Assembly (NCBI RefSeq): GCF_010093595.1
Contig: NW_022985450.1
Coordinates: 850,253 to 914,252 of the forward strand
Origin: Mytilinidion resinicola
Taxonomy: Eukaryota > Ascomycota > Dothideomycetes > Mytilinidiales > Mytilinidiaceae
Reading direction: 5' to 3'
Length of the DNA: 64,000 nt
In this document: positions 35,873 to 46,351 of the stretch, one piece after another
Layout: every line of letters starts with the position of its first letter
Numbering within the stretch: position 1 is the stretch's first letter
Program-made: the position numbers and the translations under genes
Notes under the pieces: model-generated
Seen by the model: only the letters and a program-made list of their open reading frames with translations
The model's database searches: none
Told to the model about the DNA's origin: nothing

Positions 35873-35964
35873 GTCCTAACTAGCTCCTCTGTGAGCAGGG
35901 AATAACACCGACTCGTTAGATCAATGGGGGTCGAGGTCTAGGGTTCGACTCCTCTTCTAGGCCA
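35873..35964 (+). tRNA. tRNA-like sequence, probably degenerate
   Basis: It has a D-arm-like TAGCTC...GAGCA (GCTC/GAGC pair), a CGAC/GTCG stem that could be an anticodon stem with an enlarged loop, and a B-box GGTTCGACTCC. The T-stem pairs poorly and the acceptor ends do not match well. A working tRNA is unlikely; it could be a pseudogene or a SINE head. Confidence 0.25.
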
Positions 35965-36204
35965 ATCTTCTTCTACTTCCTCTTTTGCCTCTTCTTTTTG
36001 CTTTCACTCCATTCATTCATTGTTGCTTAAGCACATAGAAAGAACAAAGAGGAGATAAGATGGAAAAGATGACGAACATGCAACAGTTCAAGAAATGGTC
36101 AGATTACTACGAAATGCTACACAGTGATAAGTGGTGTTTGGATATAACTACGAAGAAAGAAAATATCCGGTAGAGACCGTGCTCCCTTATGCCACCTTCG
36201 TTCA

Positions 36205-36300
36205 AGCTCGTCTTCCCTCGCACCATCCTTTCCTTCATGCTCGTCTTTCCCTCATACCATCCCTTTCTTCATGTCAACCCCTTCTTCATGCCATTCCTTC
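36205..36300 (+). repeat. Short CT-rich tandem repeat
   Basis: Two to three degenerate copies of a unit of about 36 bp (CTCGTCTTCCCTC... CATCC... TTCATG). Confidence 0.6.
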
Positions 36301-36422
36301 CACTCTGCGATTTTGGCGAGACTGAGCGGCTCAGTGATCCAGTGACCGCTGACCCCGGTTCAACGATTCATTCTCCGTAAACGTTGCCAACGAAGCCATC
36401 TGAGCCCTTTTTTCCGGATCAG

Positions 36423-37229
36423 TTACTCAGAAACATCCTTCTGGGTCTTGTTCGGGAACATGTCGACAATCTGCTCGCCGCCCTCAGGCTCAGACCGAAT
36501 GGCACGGATCAAGAAGATGGCGTCGATGATGAGCTGCAAGCAGAAGCTGACGCCGAGCATCCAGAAGCTGATCCCCCCGTTGTAGGCACCAGCGCCGTAT
36601 TTGCTGAATTGGATGCCCGTGGAGCCTGACCAGAAGAAGGGGACGATCAGGTTGTAGATGGCGAGCTCCTTTGGGAACAAGGGCTTCTTCCGCTGGTCGA
36701 TGATGATGGCGTAGGAGAAGCAGAAGTTCTGCACCATGAATGTCGGCCATGGCATCAGCGTACAGATCCAGAAAAGGTCGTTCAGGGCTTGAGTGATTTC
36801 CACGTTGCGCTCGGGGCGATAGGAGGTAGTCGCCAAGAGGATTCCGGGCAGGATGAAAGTCCAGAGGCCCGCAGCGGCGGCACTCAATTGGAGTTGTTGG
36901 ACGACATAGTGCAGGTTCGGGACACGACGCATCTGGCTCGAAATGGCGGCACAGAAGGGCATGTAGAACAGGCCAGAGAGAACGATCAACGATGCGCCGA
37001 CACGAACACGGTTCGTGTGCACCTGGTAGTGGTGGGCCGTTTGCTCTGCCGTCCACCATGGTTTGATCGGGGGCATGAAATCCGCGACGACGAATCCCAG
37101 CCCGAAGAGGACAGAGGAGAGGATGCCGCTGACGGCACAGTAGTACTGGAAAGCATGGGGGGTCATCCAGCGCGACTCGGCCAGGCGGTCCCACATGCGC
37201 GTGACTGATGCTGGGCGATGGAAACCCAT
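36423..37229 (-). CDS. Polytopic membrane protein of unknown function
   Basis: Single exon, 268 aa. Six or seven hydrophobic segments are visible, including GILSSVLFGLGFVVADFMPP, GASLIVLSGLFYMPFCAA, AAGLWTFILPGILLA, ICTLMPWPTFMVQNFCFSYA and ISFWMLGVSFCLQLIIDAIF. The N-terminus (MGFHRPASVTRMWDRLAES) and the C-tail (PEGGEQIVDMFPNKTQKDVSE) are hydrophilic. No transporter signature is visible. It lies at the left edge of the P450/SDR/transporter group and is transcribed like P450 A and SDR A, so it may belong to that pathway; this is inference from position only. Confidence 0.8.
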   Translation of the reverse strand: MGFHRPASVTRMWDRLAESRWMTPHAFQYYCAVSGILSSVLFGLGFVVADFMPPIKPWWTAEQTAHHYQVHTNRVRVGASLIVLSGLFYMPFCAAISSQMRRVPNLHYVVQQLQLSAAAAGLWTFILPGILLATTSYRPERNVEITQALNDLFWICTLMPWPTFMVQNFCFSYAIIIDQRKKPLFPKELAIYNLIVPFFWSGSTGIQFSKYGAGAYNGGISFWMLGVSFCLQLIIDAIFLIRAIRSEPEGGEQIVDMFPNKTQKDVSE

Positions 37230-38318
37230 GATGTCGGTGTTGGATGGGTCGAAATTTCAGAGACAGGTATGATGAATTAGATAGTAAAGTTCAGGTTGTG
37301 GTCTTCTATCTTCTCGTTGCGCCTGCTGCAGCTTATACTCAAATCTGGGGAACCCCTGTCACTTCCTTGTGCGTTGTCTGTCCGAGAAGACTGTCCGATA
37401 AAACAGTCTGGGCATGCTACAACAGACGTGTATCTGCGGTAGGAAGATTTGTTGCCATCCCTCTGAGACTTTACCGTAGAGATTCGGCCGGCTGGCTTGT
37501 TATGGTGTAAATGCGAGGCTTCTTTCGGCCTGGAGAACTCGTATGGACACTCGATTACTGGTCAGCGCCAATGCTAGGTTGTAACCGACCAGCTAGCTAG
37601 GTTGTAACCGATCAGCTAGGTTCATAAGCGATATCGTGCTTATTCTTTGCATGATCCCTAGTCCCTCATGACTTCCACTTCTCGTCTAAAAGAAGAGGGT
37701 TTTGGTTAATCTTAGATAATACCTCGGACGGTACAACTGAGGTACTAAGGCACATGCGCAAAGTTTGCCTTGTGTTTACAGCGGAGAGAAAGCGGAAGGA
37801 TTTGACCACCGTAATATCGACTCGCTGGTTGGTTGAAACCCAATGCCGCGGCTGAAGATATTGCAATTGGGGGGGGATACCCAGCAAGGGTCTGAAGAAC
37901 CCTGCATTTTGTTCCGGGATTACCTTGTACATGGCTGTGGGGGCGGCACCAGCCGAGGGAGTGGGTCAAAACGAGGGGGCGGGGCCAAACGAGGGGGCGG
38001 GGCAGAGTGGGGACAAGCTCTAAATCGACTTCCCCGGATGCCGAAGGCTGAGACGATCTTCAAGTCACAGGGAGGTCCGAAACCGCGCACCTTTGTGTGA
38101 TACGGTACCAGGCTCCCCCTTTGGCTAGTCTGATGTTCGTGTAGGTTTCCTTAGCAGTCAAAAGCAGAAAGAGAAATGAGCGGCAATTGATCTTATTGCC
38201 ATGTGATGTCTGGATGAACTATCATATGACTTCATACAAGAGAGGATTGCAGTGCAAGAACTATCGACATTGAGCACTGGTTCAGAACGCCCCTCCGCTT
38301 TGTTAGCTAGCATGCTTT
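37230..38318. other. Intergenic with small tandem repeats
   Basis: A 25-bp unit repeats at 37572-37621 (GCTAGGTTGTAACCGACCA), and a 20-bp G-rich unit at 37965-38008 (AACGAGGGGGCGGGGCC). No gene was seen. Confidence 0.5.
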
Positions 38319-40217
38319 CTATCCCCATTGTGACATGAACTTCGTAGCGTCGTCCAATTCTCGCTCAATGACAGCGAGATGCTCCTTGCTCCTTGGTACC
38401 ACTTTCACTTCGAAAGGCAATGGGCATAGCAGGACTGCTGAGTTGTATGCGTCCACATCCAATGAAGTCACCTTTCCCGTGACTGGGTCCACAGGCTCAG
38501 AGATATCAAATGCCCACAGAAGCTTTGCGGTAATACGCCACATATTCCGCTCTGCAAGATGCATACCTGGACAGATACGACGGCCGCCACCGTACCCATA
38601 GTGATGTAATTACTGAATACTCGTCAGTTTCGAATACCAACCTTTGAAAGGGGCGTACGTATCTCGTTTGTTGTAGTCTCCAACCGAATAGTCATGAGCA
38701 AGTTTTGGATGATCCAGGTAGCGGTCCGGATTGAAGTCGTTGGGATTAGGGTACGATTTCTCGTCATAATGTAGAGCCCAGACTCCAAGGAAAACCGTTG
38801 TGCCCTTGGGAATGAGCATGCCCTCATATTCATCATCTGTATGACACAGTCTTTAGCTTTGAAAAGTTGAAACGTGCAAGGCGAAAGGGTATCGAACCTT
38901 GGGTGCACAAATGCGGCAAGCCTGCGGATGCGCTTTTGAACGTCAGCGATTGTATAGTAGAAAAGTAGCTGCAAGACAGAACATACGTTGGCCGCCATCT
39001 CATTCCTTCCTTCACGATACAGTTGATGTAGGGCAACTCATTGAAGTCCGAGAACAGCGGAGCTCTGTCTTTGCCACACACGGCATCGATTTCTTTCCTT
39101 GCGCGTTCCGCGACCTTTGGATATTTGGCAAGCGCTAAGATAATCGTCAAGATCTGGTTGGCCGTTGTATCTGCTCCAGCCTCAAGCAATACCCCAAAGA
39201 GATAGTTGAAAGCGTGTTGGGACATGGGAAACCCCTTGGCTTCATAATCATCAAGCTTGGTATCAATGAAACAATCCCTCTTATCGCCTTCAGCTCTTCT
39301 TTTGTCAATGATTGCTCTCGCCTTAGTCCACATGGCAGTCTGCAACTCCTTGCATTTGTCCGCTCGCGTCTTCCAGTTTCCAGGTAGGTATTTCAGGAAT
39401 GGAAATTCGTCGATGGGAGGATTTGCTCCAAGCTCTTCTATTTTCACCCACTGCGGGTCATTAGCTGAATGTTTGAACGAATCGCAAAGGATGCCGGTAA
39501 CAAACCAAGTCCATGAGTTCGTAGAATTCCTTATACCAGAAAGAGTCGAGATCCGCCGCTCTTTGGCCCCATATCAGCGTGCTCGCAACTGACGCTGTAT
39601 AGAGTCTGGCGTAATCAAACATGCGTTCTGGCTGCTTTAGTATGTTATTCATGAATATTACGGCTCTGATTTTGGTTTCCCGTTAGCTGAATCGGAGAAC
39701 GGACACATGGTTACCTACTCAGCCTCCTGGACGCGGAAATGCTTCTCATCCAATAGCTTTGGGCTCAGATTGCGTGAGACTATGGCACGCTGCTCCCTCC
39801 ATGCCGGAGTCGCGTTCTCCATAGTCAAACGGTCGCCATGTGTGATGTAGTTGGTCACGTAGACAAATGGCCGGTCGGAGTAGATGCTCCCCTTCTTGTC
39901 AAGTAGATAGTTTGCTGCTTTTCGGTCGCAGACCACCACAAGGTTCCTAGGACCAATTTTGAGCGAAAATATCGGCCCATACTTGTCGGCCCAGGTTCGA
40001 AATCTAGCGAAAAAAAATTAGATTCCAGTACGGTGCAAGTCCTCAGATTTGTGTTCACTTACTGTTTTCCCAATCCCGTCTTTGGGATCTGGTGCACATT
40101 GCCAAGTAACGGAATAGTTGGCGGCCCTGGGGGCATTCGAGGATGCCGTCTACCAATGTTCAACACTCGATAAAGGGTGTAAGATAGCAACAACACGACG
40201 CCGGTGAGTAGATACAT
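38319..40217 (-). CDS. Cytochrome P450 A, with a predicted AT-AC intron
   Basis: Seven exons on the minus strand: 40217-40063, 40003-39719, 39665-39506, 39450-38987, 38932-38898, 38836-38663, 38605-38319; 519 aa. An N-terminal membrane anchor (MYLLTGVVLLLSYTLYRVLN) is followed by the Pro-rich hinge MPPGPPTIPLLGN. The I-helix motif is EAGADTTANQ, the K-helix ExxR is EGMR, and the heme loop is YGYGGGRRICPG with the axial Cys at about residue 436. All exons join in frame. The last intron (38606-38662) reads correctly only with AT...AC ends; GT-AG choices hit a stop or lose HYGYGGG. Architecture resembles O-methylsterigmatocystin-oxidoreductase-type P450s. Paralogue of the P450 at 46352. Substrate unknown. 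Confidence 0.87.
38606..38662 (-). other. Predicted AT-AC intron in P450 A
   Basis: 57 bp. The donor reads CGAG|ATACGTACG and the acceptor AATTAC|ATCACTATG, with a CTGAC branch-like site about 23 bp upstream of the acceptor. It splits a GAT codon in phase 1 before HY(G/T)YG(G/A)GRRICPG, the same position as the GT-AG intron 47804-47859 of P450 B. The exon after it is 287 nt in both genes. Confidence 0.7.
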
Positions 40218-40728
40218 CTTGTAACGTCGGTGCACACGATCTTTCCGTAAACCTGGGGTAAGATGATGGGGTAAGATGATGGGGTAAGATGATCTCTTAA
40301 ATAAGGTTCTCCAAGGCAGCTGAATGCGCTCCCTAATGATCATCATCGGACGGACTGTCTTCGGTCCTGCGTTTGTGGTGGCTCTAGGCCGTCACCCGCG
40401 TTGAGTCGTGAGGAGTTTCCTGCCGTCGTACGATTTCGAAAATCAACACGAATCACGCAGGAGACCTTACAACACCACCACAAATCATATATCATGAAAA
40501 TCGCAGAGGAGAGGTAACCGAGAGTGTAGATTCAGTCTATCACAATTCCATGACGCAAAAGTTGAGCGAGAAGCTGTTGCATACGCGCTCCTAATCCTAT
40601 TCTGCGCTCTCAAAGTCCGTAACACTTACAACCCTGCAAGGAGTCGTGATCTCTCACTTGACTTGTGTTTGTAAGCAACAATCAAAGGAAGAGTAGCAAT
40701 TTCAACTACGACCCGAATGTCGGAGTCT
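40218..40728. other. Intergenic with a 14-bp tandem repeat
   Basis: P450 A promoter and SDR A 3' flank. Three copies of GGGGTAAGATGAT occur at 40256-40293, within 80 bp of the P450 A start. No gene was seen. Confidence 0.55.
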
Positions 40729-41720
40729 TTAACAGGCGCTGTAGCCACCATCAACCGTCCAGTGCGCTTTGCCAAAGTTAGATCCTCTTGCAGCCAATCA
40801 AGATTCAATCTTGCGTATGCGGAGAACGTACCTCCAGTGACATAAGAAGCATCATTGCTCAGCAAGAAACACAATACTTTGGCTACCTCATGCGGGTGTC
40901 CCATTCGACCTAGGCAGGTAGAGTCGCTTGTTGCCTCTACATCAAACCCTCCCTCAGTTGCACGATCCCGAAGCAGGGGAGTGTCGATTGGACCCCTACG
41001 CCGCAGGTATGGTCAGCAACTGTGTTCGTCGGCGCTCACTTTCTGGCGTGAACTCACGGGAGAAGAGCATTGATGCGAATGCCCTCTCTTCCAAACTCGC
41101 CAGCGGCCGATGCGGTCAATCCAATGATACCAAACTTGCTCGTTGAGTATGCCGAATTGTGGGGGAATCCACGCAAGCCCGAGGTGCTAGAGACATTCAC
41201 AATCGCGCCGCCTGGACGTGGAAGATGAGGCAGCTCCGCGCGCATGCAGTGCATGACACCGTTAAGGTTGATATTCAGCATCGTGTCCCACTCTTTTTGT
41301 TTCTATTCCCAGCGGAAGTCACTAACCTATCACTCCACCCCAGGGGATTCAACTTACGATAGTTTGAACTGTGGTCTCTCCCTTGCCCGCAGCGATACCG
41401 GCAACATTGGCTGCCCCATCCAGACGTCCAAAAAAGCGCACTGTGTCTTCAATCCACTTTTCAACTTGATCTGGCTGGCTTACATCCACCTTGGTGCATG
41501 TTATCTCGGTCGCGGAAGACCCGCCTTTGATCGTCAGTACGAAATAAGAAGCTCAATTTTGACTCGATGAAATCATACACAGCTTTTTGGTTTTTTCAAG
41601 ACCCGCCAGGTTCACATCACTGATCGCAATGCCGCGAGCACCCAGTTCGGCCAGTCGGAGAACGACAGCTTGCCCTATGCCGGATGCTCCACCGGTAACG
41701 GCATAGACTTTACCTTTCAT
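40729..41720 (-). CDS. Short-chain dehydrogenase/reductase A
   Basis: Five exons: 41720-41579, 41524-41358, 41290-41058, 40995-40832, 40766-40729; 247 aa, classical SDR size. The NAD(P)-binding motif is TGGASGIG; NVAG replaces the usual NNAG; the catalytic Ser is in VNVSSTSG and the Tyr-Lys pair in YSTSK. The C-terminus HWTVDGGYSAC is encoded by a 38-nt last exon, recovered only by splicing. It oxidises or reduces a hydroxyl/keto group with NAD(P). Same strand as P450 A and divergent from SDR B across 419 bp. Confidence 0.92.
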
Positions 41721-42139
41721 GGTCGATTGGAGAGGGGGGTTTCGGCAATTTATCTGCGCACTTTCGAAAAGTTGAGGGAGTGTTGTACACGAAAACCAAG
41801 GATAATAACGATTCAGATGAGCAGCAAACGCCGAAAGAGGGTTCTGGAGCAAGGTGGGTGTTGACTGGGGAAAATACTGGACTCAAGCCCCACTTCAGGG
41901 ACTAAGCTTGGACAGGACGAGGGGGGGTGGGGAAACCTGGCTTGTCGGCACGTCTCCGGTGGGGATGGCAGCAGATCTCGGACCAAAATCGGGGTAGCTT
42001 GTACGTGCGTGGAACCGTGTTAAATACGAAAGAGGGGGAGGGTCTTTGGTGTTTACAGATTACAGCTCTTGCCCCGCACCTCCTCTTCAGACGATAAACA
42101 ACGACCTTTTTCTCACCTTCCTCCGACGTACATCCCTCA
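41721..42139. promoter_or_regulatory. Divergent promoter of SDR A and SDR B
   Basis: 419 bp shared upstream region between the two oppositely transcribed reductases, suggesting co-regulation. It includes a G-rich run (about 41918-41935); no clear TATA box was identified. Confidence 0.5.
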
Positions 42140-43015
42140 ATGTCGGATAAGCAGTTGGTCGGTAAGGTGGCCCTTGTAACGGGTGCATCTTCGGGCATCG
42201 GCAGGGCATGTGCTCTTTCTCTGGCGAAACAAGGTGCAAGCGTCGTGTGTTGCGATCTGCGGGCAGAAGCAAACCCGCAAGGCTTTGAGCCAGATCTGCA
42301 TATCACGACACCGGATGTTATTTCAGGACTAGGTGGAAAGGCAATCTTCGTTGCTGTGGACATGGGCGACTTGAAGCAAGTGGAGAAGGCTTTCAAGGAA
42401 GCGATTGATGTAGGTTGCGAGGATTCCTCCCTCCAAACTGTGACCGTCGTTCTAATCAGTCAGAAATTCGGTCGGCTCGATATTTTGATCAACTGTGCTG
42501 GATACTGGGCCTCTCCTTTCCGAGACTTCGTGGACGAAACCGATGAGCTGTGGCAAAAGACATTCGATGTCAACACCCTTGGCGTAGCGAAGGCATGTCG
42601 CCTCGCGATCAGCTTGTACAAGACTAACGAAGTGGATGAGACATGGGGTAGCAGAGGTAGAATCGTCAATATTTCGTCATGCGCTGGACATGTCGCTATC
42701 AAGGGAGAGGTTGCGTATTCAGCAAGCAAGGCTGCTCTCAATCACATCACAAGAGCAGGAGCTATCGATCATGCTAAGGATCATATCAACATCAATTGCG
42801 TAGCTCCAGGGATCACTGCTACTGGCATATCACGAGTCAATTTCGAGGATGAAAACATCATCAATACATGGAAGAAGATCAACCCTTGGCCTCGCCTTGG
42901 CAAGGCCCAGGATATCGCGGATGCGGTGATGTTTTTCTGTCTGCCCTGTAGCCAGTGGATCACTGGTCAACTTCTTCCTGTGGATGGTGGGTTCACTCTT
43001 GGTATCGCTTCGTAG
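42140..43015 (+). CDS. Short-chain dehydrogenase/reductase B
   Basis: Two exons: 42140-42409 and 42464-43015; 273 aa. The 54-bp intron (GTAGGT...TCAG) is a multiple of three without a stop, so the unspliced frame is also open (291 aa). It is removed because it breaks the conserved AID-KFGRLDILINCAG. Motifs: TGASSGIG cofactor loop, NCAG, Ser in VNISSCAGHVA, YSASK catalytic pair, and a terminal GQLLPVDGG typical of SDR tails. Probable NAD(P)-dependent alcohol dehydrogenase or ketoreductase of the neighbouring cluster. Confidence 0.92.
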   Translation: MSDKQLVGKVALVTGASSGIGRACALSLAKQGASVVCCDLRAEANPQGFEPDLHITTPDVISGLGGKAIFVAVDMGDLKQVEKAFKEAIDVGCEDSSLQTVTVVLISQKFGRLDILINCAGYWASPFRDFVDETDELWQKTFDVNTLGVAKACRLAISLYKTNEVDETWGSRGRIVNISSCAGHVAIKGEVAYSASKAALNHITRAGAIDHAKDHININCVAPGITATGISRVNFEDENIINTWKKINPWPRLGKAQDIADAVMFFCLPCSQWITGQLLPVDGGFTLGIAS

Positions 43016-43776
43016 GCAAAACTGTTGGCAAATACTCAGAAAGCGGAAGATTACATACAAATTAGACTCAAGTCAAAAACCACGCATCATAGCGTTCCAT
43101 ATCTTTTCCGAAAGGTTCGAAACTCTCAAAATCGTCGGCGCTGTCGTCCAATTCAGAGTACGACGGCCATGAATACCCCTTCCGCGACGAGAGCCACGGC
43201 AGTCGTTCGCGGAATACAATGCCTTGTCATTTGACATCCGTACACTTTCCTGCCACAGTTTGTGCGCCTCAAGTACTAATAGAAACCGGGAGCAGCAGAT
43301 GCACTTCCAATCTGCATACACCCTATTGACGCTGTGTAGGGTAGGCTCGCAAGGTTACCTTTGTACGATTTCTCCAAAATACTAACAATCTCTCTCATTT
43401 AAAATGCTGAAATTACAATGAGGCTCCTCATGCAGCGGTAAGCGAGTGTACGGATTCCAATGACGAGGCATTGCACTTCATGACGCTTTTTGCGGTTTTG
43501 TATGATGACGACAGTCGAATTTGTTGCTTATCTTCTCACAGAGTGACCAATGCGACCGATCACACTTTAAGAATCTGGGCGCGGCAGGATGTGAAACACG
43601 GTATGCAGAGTTCATTGCTCGTGTCAAACTGATGAGGATGGATGGTTATTGAACCGATTATTATATTGCGCGAGCTCCCTCAAATGTATGTAAAAAGGAT
43701 TATCAACACGAGTACCACTTATCAAGACGGCTAGTTATGGTGCCGGTTTCCGTCGAAATGTATTATTGCTTGGTCC
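43016..43776. other. Intergenic between convergent genes with MITE-like repeat
   Basis: Contains the 43237-43455 element. The rest holds nothing recognisable. Confidence 0.5.
43237..43455. mobile_element. MITE-like repeat, family A
   Basis: Imperfect inverted ends: TCCGTACACTTTCCTGCCAC at the left and, on the opposite strand at the right, TCCGTACACTCGCTTACCGC, each leading to a CCTCA block. The left arm with its CTAATAG tail also matches the right arm of the copy at 57308-57517. Confidence 0.65.
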
Positions 43777-45466
43777 TCAAGTCTCTGGCGTGCCTTTGAC
43801 ATCATCCAATCGAATATCATTCAATGACACCTCGACGCTATCACCAAACTTGATATTCACCTCTGTAATTGAGTGGTTAGCTGTTGGTTTGGGGATGAGT
43901 GGATTCTGGGCACGATTTTGCTTACCTTCGAGGGTCAGGCCCTTGGTCTCGGGGAACGTCAGCAAGATAAGAATGGTGCAGAAAGCCGTCATGCAGATGA
44001 ACACGATGTAGTACTTCCACCCGATAGTGCCGAACGCTTGCGCAGCAGGACTGTTGTAGATGACACCGAAGATGAAGTAGGATCCCAGGCCAAACGTCAC
44101 ACCCTTGGCCCGCAAGTGAGTTGGCCAGATCTCCGCGTTATAAACGTAGACAACGGTGTCAACTGAAAAGCTGTAGAAGACGATGAAGATGAAGTAAAAG
44201 GCGACGCTAGCGTTGATGCCTGGCTTGTAAGTCGAGTGGAGGTAGGTCTTTTGCAACGCACATTGAATGGACGTTGCGATGACCAGAAGGCATCCGCCGA
44301 TGATGAGAAGTTTGACTCGTCCCACATGGTCCACAATCAGGGCATTCACGGTGCCACCGATAAGGGCAACCGTTGTCCAGACAATAGAAAGACCAAGCTG
44401 CAGAGTTGCATCGAATCCAAGCGCGCCGAACAGTATAGGCATAAGGTTGAACATGACCAGCAAGCCGCTAGACTGTACCATGGCGAACATTACAACCGAG
44501 CACCAAGCTCGTTTCCGAAGGTGCGCGTTGCTGAGGATATACGAATAACTGTGAGGAAGACCTTTCTCGGCGTGGACCTGTGCCACAATCTGCAACATCT
44601 CCGCCCGAGCCATCCTTGCAGACGGATCTGCTTTGGTACGATGGAGTCTTTCCATGATTGCTGAGGCTTCTTCAATTCTGTCCTGCTCGACGTACCATCT
44701 GGGAGACTCGGGGATGAGGAGAACTGCAATGGCGCAGATAAGAGAGAAGCCTGTGAGCATGATGAACTGGAGTCGCCATTGGATGGGTGAGGTGACGAAA
44801 TTGAAACCTAGGGCAGCAATTCCGCAGACGATGTATCCAACAATGAGGCAGGTGGCGTGCATCCCCACCAGGAGGCCTCGTGTATGAGCAGGTGCAATTT
44901 CGCTCATGTACACTGGCGTGTTGCCCATGATCATACCTCCAGCAATGCCAGTGATAGCGCGAGAAGCAATGAACATGGCCGGGTTCGTGCTCGCAGCAGC
45001 GAGAACGCCAGAAATCGTCATGAGCAGGGCTGCCATGAGTGCACAGATGCGACGGCCGTAACCATCGGAGATATAGCCCTGCACTATGGTCCCTATGAAC
45101 CCTCCGCCAAAGAATCTGTTTCATGTCAGAGACGTGTACACATGTTGAAAAGATTTCTTCAGCTTACATTGCGTTGATTGCGTCGATGATCGCATTAGCA
45201 TTCGATCCACTTAGGAACTTCGCGATGAACGTCTCTTGTGCAAAGCATCCTGCGGCTGCATTGTTTCCATAGCCGAAGATGAAGCTTGATGATGCTGCTA
45301 CAATGATAATCTGGCGGACCGATTAGACCAACCGAAGTAACGAAGTCGGGATGCTTACCCTAAAGTTGAGGAGACTTGGAAACCTGGATTGCTTCGGAAG
45401 CTCTGGAGCTTCGTCGTCAACGAACTCGGTCATATGGCCTTCGGACTTGGTCTCGGAGACGGCCAT
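43777..45466 (-). CDS. MFS sugar-porter family transporter
   Basis: Four exons: 45466-45359, 45310-45168, 45115-43926, 43862-43777; 508 aa. Sugar-porter (PF00083) signatures are present: GYISDGYGRR after span 2, PESPRWYVEQ in the central loop, EIWPTHLRAKG, and PETKGLTLE after span 12. The final intron (63 bp, GTAAGC...ACAG) is again a multiple of three with no stop; splicing gives TLEEVNIKFGDSV. Such porters move hexoses, disaccharides, or plant-derived acids and glycosides with H+. Divergent from P450 B across 885 bp, so it may import or export the pathway substrate. Confidence 0.92.
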
Positions 45467-46351
45467 TGTTATGTTTCAGGTAAAAATCTGAAGTTTCGTG
45501 TGCCGGTGTCTCAAGGAAAGGGCCTGCTAGCGTGCAGATGTAAACTAGATCGATGGAATCCCAAGGTCCGATACCAGGCCCCCGGGTGCGCTTTATGCAT
45601 GCGAGGCTCGGCGTAATAACCCATCGTGGGGCCCCAGACTCCAGAGTCCGGGGAAGAAATACCGGGGCAATGGGGAAATGGAGAACGGGGGAATGGGTCC
45701 GGGGTAGAGGCCACAGGCCACGGGGAGGCCACAGGGTCCGTAGAGGCCACAGGCTACGGGGAGGCCACAGGTGGGCTGAACCCTATTTAGACAAGCGACA
45801 TGCCTGATTTGTACTTAGATAGGCCACATGATCACGAGAAATAGCTACAGGAAACATATCTGAACGCTATGATTTTGTCACCAGCATCTGAGGATAACCT
45901 AGCATCGAGAATGGCGAGGGTAATAGAGGGGCGAGCCACTGTTTAAAACTTTCCAAATGTGACTGAATCTACTCGCCGAATACTCCACCGATTCTCACTG
46001 ATGGATGATTCTAGTTCGGGGGTGGAAGAGGCCAGTATATTTAGTCTTGTCTCTCGGAAGTATTTAGGGATCACGCCAGTTCAGGCGTGGCTGCTGACTC
46101 TAATCGAGGCTAAGAAATGGGGGGGGGGGGAACAGGAGGATCGGAAGAATATCGCTAATATTTTTGTTCGGGCGAATTCCCCCTCTTTTCTCCGCGAAAG
46201 CGCCACTGGGTCCAGACAACCTTCAAAAACTGCTCTAGCGCTTAATCTTAAAGAAACGACACACATTTTTGCTCTCTCCCATACTAGCCGTTAATCCTCC
46301 AAGTGCGATAGCCCACAGGAGCGCTCGTTGATCCTCCCAAACACACTCAAC
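45467..46351. promoter_or_regulatory. Divergent upstream region of transporter and P450 B
   Basis: 885 bp. Contains an 18-bp GC-rich minisatellite at about 45704-45776 and a poly-G run near 46120. No gene was seen. Confidence 0.45.
45704..45776 (+). repeat. 18-bp minisatellite (GAGGCCACAGG...)
   Basis: Four copies of GAGGCCACAGGCCACGGG and variants in tandem. Confidence 0.75.

Larger units (their letters stand above)
34650..36422. other. Long intergenic with relic frame and tRNA-like sequence
   Basis: An open frame (about 35430-35758 plus) without a good start (LITVVLRDDIADVEYQARAK) looks like a relic of an unrecognised gene. A tRNA-like stretch lies at 35873-35964 and short tandem repeats at 36205-36300. 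A second A-box-like piece (TGGTGTAGTGG) lies near 35310. Confidence 0.4.
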
